Source: Acidobacteriota bacterium (GTDB lineage: Bacteria; Acidobacteriota; Vicinamibacteria; Vicinamibacterales; JAKQTR01). Taken from it: a stretch of DNA of 64,000 nucleotides. Below the pieces are notes generated by a model. It was given only the letters and a program-made list of their open reading frames with translations. It was not told where the DNA came from and made no database searches. Of this stretch, positions 18,185 through 25,336 are shown piece after piece. The stretch lies in NCBI GenBank assembly GCA_026393755.1, contig JAPKZO010000017.1:62001-126000 (forward strand), in the 5' to 3' direction. Position numbers and translations under genes: made by a program. Position 1 is the stretch's first letter. Every line of letters starts with the position of its first letter.

Positions 18185-20017
18185 TCAGTTGATCCGATCG
18201 AGCGCCGCGAGTTCGCGCTCGAGCCGGTCCACCAGGTGCTCGAACTGGACGATCACGGCTCTGACGGTTTCCGGCCGGCTCAGGTCGACGCCCGCCTCGC
18301 GCAGTTGATCCATCGGGTAGCCGCTGCCGCCGGCCTTGAGCAGGTCGAGATAGCGCGCGACGGCCGCCTCGCGGCGAGCGCCCTCGCCGCCGACGATGCC
18401 CTGCACCAGGTGCGCCGCCGAGGCGAAGCAGGTGGCGTACTGGTAGACGTAGTACGGGCTGCCGAAAAAGTGCGGGACGCGGGCCCAGGTCGCCTGGACC
18501 AGCGGCTCGTCATCGAACGTGTCGCCGAAGTAGTCGGTCATCAAGTGGCTGTAGATGTCGCAGAGGACATCGGCCGTGATCGGATGGTCCTGCTCCACCA
18601 GGGCGTGCGCGCGGAGTTCGTAGTCCGCGAACAGCGCCTGCATGAAGAAGGTCCCGGCGATGCTGTCGATGGCGTGCTGCAGCAGCACGACGCGCTCGCT
18701 CGGGTCCGCGCTTCGCGCCAGGAGGTACTCCAGCAGCAGCGCCTCGTTCAGCGTGGACGGCACCTCGGCGACGAATATCGTGTAGTCCGAGTAGACGAAC
18801 GGCTGGTGCCGATGCGCGAGCACGGTGTGGATGCTGTGTCCCATCTCGTGCGCCAGCGTGAAGACGGCATCGAGGGTGTCGTTGTGGTTCAACAGCATGT
18901 ACGGATGCACGCCGTAGACCGGCGCCGAGTACGCCCCGCTGCGCTTGCCCTCGTTCTCGTAGACATCTATGCAGCGCGCGTCGAAGCTGCGCCGCACTTC
19001 GTCCTGGTAGGCCTCACCGAGCGGCGCGACCGCCCCGACGACCCAGGCCCGTGCTTCGTCGTAGTCGTAGGCGCGCGCAAATGCGACGAGCGGCACGGTG
19101 GTGTCGTAGGTGAAGTACCGGTCGAGTCCGAGTGTGCGCTTGCGCAGGCGGTGGTACCGGCGCAACCCCTGCGTGTGCTCCCGCGCAACGGTGATCAAGG
19201 TGTTCACCACTGCGGGCGGAATGTTGTTGCCGTGGAGCGCCGCCTCCAGTGTCGACCGATAGCCGCGCGCCCGCGCCTGGAACCAGTCCCGCTGGCAGAC
19301 GCCGTTGTACAGCGCGGCGTAGGTATTGCGCGCCGCATGGAACGTGCCGAGGTAGGCCGTGAACGCCGCGGCCCGATCGGCCTGCACCCGGGACGTCTCG
19401 AGAATCGATCGATACTCGCCGTACGACACCGTCACCGTGCGGCCGTCATCGAGCGTGATGTCGGGGAACCTCGCGTCCGCGGTCGACAGCGCCGAGTATG
19501 CGTCGGACGGCGCGCCTTCGAGCCTCCCGGCCAGCGACAGCAGTCGCTCGCCGCCTTCGTCGAGCACGTGCTCCTGCTGCCGGTACACGTTCTCGATCGC
19601 GAAGCGGTAGCGCGCCAGATCGGCGTCGGTCTCCATCCACCCCCGCACGGTCTCGATGGGGATGGCCAGCAGTTCGGGACTGAACCACGACGTGGCCTGC
19701 TGCCACTTCGACATGAGGATCTGAACCTGCTGGTGGCGGGCGCTGACCTGGTTGTCGCGCTGATCCTCGTCGTGGCGAAGGGCGGGAAACGACGAGACGC
19801 GGTACGCCAGCGTGCCGAGGGCATCAACGGACCGGTACGCGGCCATCAGCGACGCGGCCCCCACTCCGAGCGATCCTCGACGCTGAGCGAACGCGTCGAC
19901 GTCACCCTCGAGGCGCGCGTAAGCCTCCTGCCAGTCTTCCCACGAAGCGAAGATTGGCCGCAGATCCCACTTGACGCTGTCCGGGATCGCCGCACGGTCA
20001 CGGGTTTGCGGTCTCAG
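18185..20017 (-). CDS. pepF: Oligoendopeptidase F (M3 family), probable CTG start
   Basis: A zinc metallopeptidase that cuts short peptides in the cytosol. The catalytic FTLAHEMGHSIH (HExxH) lies near residue 390, and the later NEALLLEYLL glutamate helix is present. Conventional start codons give only 559 residues from GTG 19864. The same frame, however, continues upstream without a stop and encodes the family N-terminus (SVKWDLRPIFASWEDWQEAY, then a helix ending RRGSLG). The only start-like codon there is CTG 20015-20017, with GGGGAGG 6 nt upstream, giving 610 residues, the usual PepF length. I therefore call CTG 20017. It begins 19 bp after the DUF349 gene stop. Confidence 0.88.
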   Translation of the reverse strand: MRPQTRDRAAIPDSVKWDLRPIFASWEDWQEAYARLEGDVDAFAQRRGSLGVGAASLMAAYRSVDALGTLAYRVSSFPALRHDEDQRDNQVSARHQQVQILMSKWQQATSWFSPELLAIPIETVRGWMETDADLARYRFAIENVYRQQEHVLDEGGERLLSLAGRLEGAPSDAYSALSTADARFPDITLDDGRTVTVSYGEYRSILETSRVQADRAAAFTAYLGTFHAARNTYAALYNGVCQRDWFQARARGYRSTLEAALHGNNIPPAVVNTLITVAREHTQGLRRYHRLRKRTLGLDRYFTYDTTVPLVAFARAYDYDEARAWVVGAVAPLGEAYQDEVRRSFDARCIDVYENEGKRSGAYSAPVYGVHPYMLLNHNDTLDAVFTLAHEMGHSIHTVLAHRHQPFVYSDYTIFVAEVPSTLNEALLLEYLLARSADPSERVVLLQHAIDSIAGTFFMQALFADYELRAHALVEQDHPITADVLCDIYSHLMTDYFGDTFDDEPLVQATWARVPHFFGSPYYVYQYATCFASAAHLVQGIVGGEGARREAAVARYLDLLKAGGSGYPMDQLREAGVDLSRPETVRAVIVQFEHLVDRLERELAALDRIN

Positions 20018-20036
20018 AAAGGTCCTCCCCGCGAGG

Positions 20037-22832
20037 TCAACGCGCCGGAGGCGCGGTGGGATTGCGCCGCTCGCGCTGGCGGAAGAACCGGTTGCACGCC
20101 CGCTGGAACCGATCAGTCAACTCGCGGGCCGAGGCGTCGGGGAGTGGACCGATCCGCCGCCATGCGGCCTGGGCCTTTCGGATTTCCTCTGCCGCGTTGC
20201 GCCACTTCGCCTCGTCGTCTGCCCGCCCGCCGATCGTGTTGGCCGCGAGCGCCTCGCGCCACTGTGTCGCAAGAATCGCCGCCGGCGACAGCGGCTCGGA
20301 CGATCGATCCTCGCCAGCGAGGCCTTCGACCAGCTCACACAGGTGCTCAAGGCGCTGCCGCGTGGTCTCCGGATCCATTTCGCTGCCCTTGAACGCGTCG
20401 GCGTGCAACTCGGCGAGCCGGTTCATCGCCTGCGCGAAGCGCGCGGCGAGCGGCTCACCTTCGGCCCGCGGAAGGGTCGGAGCCGAATCCCACTGACGCT
20501 TGAGGGTCAGGACGTGCTTCAGGATCCCGTCCTCGGGCACGGTGGCCGGTTCGTCGCCGGTCGGCAGCAGCGCCTCGAGCGTCTGGCACACCTGTTCACG
20601 CACGGCCGCCTGACGGGCCACTTCCTGATCGTTGCGGTGCGCGTAGCTGTCGAAGAACCGCTCGCTCGCGCTTCGAAACCGCAAGAGCAGCGACTCGGCG
20701 CGGCTGCGTTTGACCGGACCGACCGTGCGCCAGTCCGCCTGCAGCCGCTTGACCTCGGAGAGCGCCTGATCCCAGTCGGTGGTCGCCGCGAGCGCCTCGA
20801 GCGCCGCGCAGATCTGCTCCTTCTTCTGCAGGTTGACGGTCCACACCGTCTTGCGTTCCGTCAGGTCCTGCTTGCGACGGGTGAAGAAGTGATCGCAGGC
20901 GGCCCGGAACCGCTCCCAGATGGCCTTTTCATGGCCCGGCGTGACAGGTCCAATCGTCTTCCATTGCGCCTGCAGCCCCTTGATGGTCTCGGCGGTGCGG
21001 ATCCAGTCCGTGGACTCGGCCAGCGCCTCGACCTGTTCGCAGAGCGCCATCTTGGCCTTGAGGTTCGCGTCACGCTCCGTGGCGACGTGTTCGAAGAACG
21101 ACTCACACCGATCGCGAATCTCGGATTCGACCGTCTTGTAGCGCTCCCAGAGGTCGCGGCCCTTCTCGCGCGGGACGGTTCGGACCTTGTGCCACTCGTC
21201 ATGAATCTGGCGCAGTTGCCTGGCGACGTTCGCCTGATCAGGCTCCTCGCGCAGGGCCTCGAGCCGGCGGATGAGTGATTCCTGCACGCCGGCGTTCGCC
21301 CAGCGCTCCCATTCGTCCGCTTCGCGCAGATCCTGGACCCGTGGAAACACCAGTGACTGAATCGATTTCAGACGCGCGACGATCAGTTGCTGATCCTGGC
21401 GGGACGGCAGCGGCCCCGGCGCATCGAGCGCGGCGCGAGCCTCCCGCAGCACGCGTTCGGCGTCACGCAGCGTCAGCCGTTCGCCCTGGGCCACTTTTTC
21501 AAGCTGCTCGCTGAGGTGTTGCAGCCGAAGCAGGTTCTCGTGCTGCTGTTTCGAACGGGATTCACGCAGCGCCAATTCGCGCTCGTCAATCTGCGTCTCA
21601 AGCCGCTTCACCCTGGCAGCGGTCTCGTCGTCGAGTTCCAGGTTCGGCAGCATCGATGACCAGTCTCGCCGGAGCGCGTTCCACCGCGTCCGGGCGTCGG
21701 GAAAATCCGTGGCCGCAAGAACTTGTTCGGCACCCTCGAGCAGTTGCACCAGGTGGGCAACTCTCTCGGCCCGCTGCGCGGGCGTGTCCGCGGCTACGGC
21801 ATGAACCGGCGACTCCGCAGGCGCTGGCGGCTCCACAGGCACTGGCGGCTCCACAGGCACTGGCGGCTCCACAGGCACTGGCGGCTCCACAGGCACTGAC
21901 GACGCCACAGGCCCGGGCGTCTCCACAGGCTGAGGGATTTCCTCAGGCTCGGGCGCCCCCGGGGAGTCGGCTGTCGCGATGAGCTCGGACGCCGGAGCGA
22001 CCGCCGCTTCCGGCGCCTCCGACAACGGACTCTCAACTGCGGCCTCCCCGACAGAAGCGGGCGAGAGCGTCAGAACGTCTGAGGATGGCAGCTGCTGATC
22101 ATCGTGTTGTGTGGCCACGGGTGTCTCGGACGCCTCATCAACCGGATCGGACTTCAACGTGTGTCCGGCCTGGTCGACTGGCGGATCAGATTCACCGCGC
22201 TGGCGCAACAACGCGCGGGCCCGGTGAACCACGGCTTTGTGTTTGGCACGGCTCGCTACCTGGTCGATCGCCTCCCAATCGGACATCCGATCGAGAGCCG
22301 CCAGCGCGACATCGCGATGTTCGCTCCGGAGGGCGACCTGCGCCAGTTCGGCGGGATCGTCCAGGCGGTCGAGCGCGGCTCGTGCCACTAACTCGTGGCG
22401 CGACTGGCGCGCCACAGCACTCAGGGCCTTGGAATCGCGAAGGGCGTCGACGGCGGCACGGCCCACCGCGTCCAAGGAGGCTGCCTTCGCGAGTGTGAGG
22501 TAGATCCGCGCATCGGCCCCGCTTCCCAGGGCATCGAGGGCGGCCCGTCCCGCCGCTTCGTCCGTGGCATCGCCGGCGAGGCTGGCGAGCCGGGCGGCGG
22601 CTTCTGTCCGCACACCGGCATCAACGTCCCCTGACGCCACAGAGCCGAGCGTCTCCACGTGGTCAAGCCGGGTGACGGCGGTCTTCCTCACCCGGGCGTC
22701 TTCGTCTGCCACCGCCAACTTGGCGAGTGTGTCGCGATCGTCGGCCGTCATCTCGCGCGCCGCCGCGAGACGCACATCCGCATCCGGGTGCTTCCATCGT
22801 GGCTGCGATCGCAGTCGGTCGATCAGTCCCAT
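20037..22832 (-). CDS. HEAT-repeat and DUF349 repeat protein
   Basis: A 931-residue, probably cytosolic protein. The N-terminal 200 residues are short HEAT-like helices (LSAVARQSRHELVARAALDRL and similar). Next is a low-complexity Pro/Val/Glu linker containing four exact VEPPVP hexapeptides. The C-terminal 550 residues carry several DUF349 units, each with the W-x-x-IGP ... LWERF ... F pattern (QWKTIGPVTPGHEKAIWERF, DWRTVGPVKRS, AWRRIGPLPD). DUF349 proteins are charged helical proteins without an assigned reaction. ATG 22832 is preferred over TTG 22853 because the latter overlaps the ccmH-like stop. The following gene is pepF. Confidence 0.8.
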   Translation of the reverse strand: MGLIDRLRSQPRWKHPDADVRLAAAREMTADDRDTLAKLAVADEDARVRKTAVTRLDHVETLGSVASGDVDAGVRTEAAARLASLAGDATDEAAGRAALDALGSGADARIYLTLAKAASLDAVGRAAVDALRDSKALSAVARQSRHELVARAALDRLDDPAELAQVALRSEHRDVALAALDRMSDWEAIDQVASRAKHKAVVHRARALLRQRGESDPPVDQAGHTLKSDPVDEASETPVATQHDDQQLPSSDVLTLSPASVGEAAVESPLSEAPEAAVAPASELIATADSPGAPEPEEIPQPVETPGPVASSVPVEPPVPVEPPVPVEPPVPVEPPAPAESPVHAVAADTPAQRAERVAHLVQLLEGAEQVLAATDFPDARTRWNALRRDWSSMLPNLELDDETAARVKRLETQIDERELALRESRSKQQHENLLRLQHLSEQLEKVAQGERLTLRDAERVLREARAALDAPGPLPSRQDQQLIVARLKSIQSLVFPRVQDLREADEWERWANAGVQESLIRRLEALREEPDQANVARQLRQIHDEWHKVRTVPREKGRDLWERYKTVESEIRDRCESFFEHVATERDANLKAKMALCEQVEALAESTDWIRTAETIKGLQAQWKTIGPVTPGHEKAIWERFRAACDHFFTRRKQDLTERKTVWTVNLQKKEQICAALEALAATTDWDQALSEVKRLQADWRTVGPVKRSRAESLLLRFRSASERFFDSYAHRNDQEVARQAAVREQVCQTLEALLPTGDEPATVPEDGILKHVLTLKRQWDSAPTLPRAEGEPLAARFAQAMNRLAELHADAFKGSEMDPETTRQRLEHLCELVEGLAGEDRSSEPLSPAAILATQWREALAANTIGGRADDEAKWRNAAEEIRKAQAAWRRIGPLPDASARELTDRFQRACNRFFRQRERRNPTAPPAR
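21826..21897. repeat. Tandem 18-bp repeat, four exact copies
   Basis: The unit GGCGGCTCCACAGGCACT occurs four times head to tail at 21826, 21844, 21862 and 21880, with degraded copies on both sides. It lies in frame inside the DUF349 gene and encodes the VEPPVP linker, so copy changes would alter linker length without shifting the frame. Confidence 0.9.
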
Positions 22833-22849
22833 CGCGAGATCACCAGGTG

Positions 22850-23311
22850 TCAATCCAGGTTTCGAAGTTCTTCATCGAGGCGATCCGTTTCAGCGTCACT
22901 CTCGGTCGCGGGCGTGGACGGCGTCGCCGGAGGCGGAGGCGAGGCACCGGCACGCAGGCGGCGCACCACTGCCACGACGAGGCCGACGCTGCCCGCCAGA
23001 AACACCCAGGGGAGCACGTACAACGCCGCACTGAAACCGCGCGCTGGCGGCTCGGCCAGAATCCGATCGCCATACTCCGAGACGTACGCGTCGAGAATCT
23101 GCTGGCGCGTCTTGTTCTGCGCCAGCAATCGCCGGATGTTGGCTTTGATGTCGTCGGCCGCAGGCGACTGATGGAGCGAAACCTGCTGACTCCAGCAGCA
23201 CGGCGCAATCAGCATCGCCTCGATCTGCTTGGCCTCCTGCTCGAGCGCCTGCGGATCTTGCGGCGCAGTGGTGAGGACCAGTGCGACGAACAACGATGTC
23301 AGAATGCCCAT
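22850..23311 (-). CDS. CcmH-like cytochrome c maturation protein
   Basis: A 153-residue membrane protein. A signal or first membrane segment (MGILTSLFVALVLTTAP) is followed by the CcmH domain: EAMLIAPCCWSQQVSLHQSP, then ANIRRLLAQNKTRQQILDAYVSEYGDRILAEP. A second membrane helix (ALYVLPWVFLAGSVGLVVAVV) anchors it. CcmH keeps apocytochrome c cysteines reduced for heme attachment. The usual LRCxxCQ redox motif is replaced by adjacent cysteines, PCCWSQ. ATG 23311 opens the signal segment. No other ccm genes are adjacent. It lies between a decayed acyl-CoA synthetase gene and the DUF349 gene on the same strand. Confidence 0.8.
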   Translation of the reverse strand: MGILTSLFVALVLTTAPQDPQALEQEAKQIEAMLIAPCCWSQQVSLHQSPAADDIKANIRRLLAQNKTRQQILDAYVSEYGDRILAEPPARGFSAALYVLPWVFLAGSVGLVVAVVRRLRAGASPPPPATPSTPATESDAETDRLDEELRNLD

Positions 23312-23413
23312 GCAGCAGTCTCGAGAAGATCCCGGCGCGCCCACCCCCCGGAGTGGTCCGGGGAACAGACAAGTGTACCGCAAGCCGGGCACTTCACTCC
23401 AGCCGAACCCGGA

Positions 23414-24392
23414 TCAGGTCTGTTCAAACAATTGGATCACGTCGCGCTTCGAGATCTTCCCCATGGCGTTGCGCGGGGGATCGTCAACGATGATCAGGCG
23501 GCACGGGAGCTTTGGACCGCCGAGCGTCGCGCGCGCCCACGTTCGAAGCTCGTCCAGGTCAACTCGAGCGTCGCCCTTGGGCACCAGGGCCACACTCACG
23601 CACTCGCCCCATGCCGCGTCCGGCGTCCCCACGACAGCACAATCGGCGATGGCAGGGTGCCCGCGCAGTGCGTCTTCGATCTCGAGGGCTGATACTTTCT
23701 CGCCGCCGGACTTGATGATGTCCACCGACAGCCGTCCCAGAATTCGGTAGATCCCTTCCTGCACCACCGCGACGTCTCCGGTACGAAACCAGCCTCCGTC
23801 GCGAAACGCCTCAGCCGTGGCATCTTCCCTGTTCCAGTATTGACGAAACACGCCGGCACCGCGCACGTGGATCTCGCCAGGAGTGCCCTCGGCGACATCG
23901 CGGCCCGGTTCGTCCAACAGCCGCACGTCGATGCCGGGCAGCGGCGTTCCGACGAAACCCGCCCGGCGTTCCCCGACCAGCGGGTTCGACAGCGCCATCC
24001 CGATCTCGGTCATGCCGTACCGCTCGAGCAGCGTGTGGCCCGTGATGTCGCGCCAGGCCTGGAGCACGCCGACCGGCAGGGCAGCGGATCCCGACACCAT
24101 CAGGCGAAGGCGCCTGGCGGCCGCCGACCAGTGCTGCCGAAGATCGGCCGGCGCAGCCTGCCATCCCGCAATCAGTCGCCGGTAGACGGTCGGCACGGCC
24201 GTCGAGCAGCACAGACGCAACAGCTGCCGATCGCGTGAGCAGGTCCGCGTAGCTCCACGTGCCGTCGGTGTCGAAGATGGCGGGGCGGTCGCCAAACGCC
24301 ACGGCGCGGCGAATCAGGGAGCGCTTGGCGGATGCACAGGAATACCATAGCCCAGAACCCGGGCTGACGGCATCGCTTGCGAGCGTGACCAC
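23414..24392 (-). pseudogene. Acyl-CoA/malonyl-CoA synthetase remnant with internal deletion
   Basis: Two frames together make a decayed ANL-superfamily acyl-CoA ligase. The 5' part (about 24392-24195) reads RRAVAFGDRPAIFDTDGTWS and YADLLTRSAAVASVLLDGRA, the family N-terminus. Around 24195-24205 the match jumps in the next frame to VPTVYRRLIAGW, which normally lies some 170 residues later. The C-terminal half then continues intact to 23414 with ERYGMTEIGMAL, GWFRTGDVAV, IKSGGEKVSALEIE and the catalytic-lysine tail NAMGKISKRDV. The ATP-binding P-loop (the STSGTTG-type motif) is missing, so the product cannot be an active ligase. The best resemblance is to the MatB/ACSF3 malonyl-CoA synthetase group. 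An assembly collapse is an alternative. Confidence 0.8.
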
Positions 24393-24403
24393 GCTCGCTC
24401 AGA

Positions 24404-25000
24404 TCATCGCGCCGCAGCGACCAGGTAGCTTGCTGCCGCCTGATCGAGCAGGCGTTGGAACTGGGGGCTGCCGATGGCCTCGCACTTCGTGGTGAAGCCG
24501 AACGACACGCCGTTGGGCGACGGCGGCAACCGAGGGTGCGCACGGTAAATCCAGACCTCGGCCAGTTGATCATCCTGATCGCGGAAGTTGGCAGCCGCGT
24601 CGCCGCCGTTGAAGTGCGCGCCGAGAACCATGCTGCGCACCCAATCGGGTGTCCCCAGCAGCACATAGGTCCGCCCGCAGTCGTTCCACGCCCCCTTGTC
24701 GTTCACTCGGTAGCGCTTGTCAGCTGCGCGGATGCGGGCTTCGAGTGTTGCACGAACGGCAGTGCCGGCTTCAGCCGTCGCGTCGGTCCTGCGCTTCCAG
24801 AACTCGTCGCGGAACGCTGAGCGGTCGGCGGCTGGCACGTTCTTCGCCGCAGCCGCTTCCGACGCCAAGAAGAACGGCCGCACATCATCCACCCAGGCCT
24901 GCCACTCCCGATTGGACATCCCGGAGGTTTGTGCAACCCCAACGAGAGTCGTCGTCAGCACCAGGGCGGCGACACACCAGGATGTCCGAGCACGTGTCAT
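24404..25000 (-). CDS. GWxTD domain-containing secreted protein
   Basis: A 198-residue protein with a signal peptide (MTRARTSWCVAALVLTTTLVGVAQ). The rest fits the GWxTD family: WQAWVDDVRPFFLASE, then RSAFRDEFWKRRTD, and a second block KGAWNDCGRTYVLLGTPDWV. The family is common in Acidobacteriota and related phyla and has no known function. ATG 25000 has a perfect ribosome site (GGAGGGGGG about 5 nt upstream); longer in-frame starts lack one. It is the first gene of the long minus-strand train down to 10946. Confidence 0.75.
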   Translation of the reverse strand: MTRARTSWCVAALVLTTTLVGVAQTSGMSNREWQAWVDDVRPFFLASEAAAAKNVPAADRSAFRDEFWKRRTDATAEAGTAVRATLEARIRAADKRYRVNDKGAWNDCGRTYVLLGTPDWVRSMVLGAHFNGGDAAANFRDQDDQLAEVWIYRAHPRLPPSPNGVSFGFTTKCEAIGSPQFQRLLDQAAASYLVAAAR

Positions 25001-25336
25001 AGATTCCCCCCTCCGACAGACGACTGCGCCGATCCTACGCTCGTTTCGCGGGAAGATGACAGACCTGAGCCTGAGCATCAGGCCACACCATGCGCTCATG
25101 CCCGATGCACAGAAATACAATAGCGCGCCGGCTCGCAATTGCGGTTGCGTATTTTTGAGGCGATCGGGTGAATAATGCTCGCTCAGCACTAAGTCCCGAG
25201 CGATTGCCCTTGCCGCCGGACTGACGAATCGAAGGACTTAGCGTGCGTTTCGCCCGAAGCCAACCGTACAGCCGCGCCTTCGTGGACGCGACGTCCACCG
25301 CGAACGGCTGTTCGATCACGAGGAGGGTTCTGACAC
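25001..25336. other. Divergent intergenic region, 336 bp
   Basis: This gap separates the minus-strand GWxTD gene from the plus-strand M14 peptidase gene and must hold promoters for both. It contains a short AT-richer stretch near 25150-25185. I see no -35/-10 pair on either strand good enough to call, no strong hairpin and no credible small gene. Confidence 0.4.
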
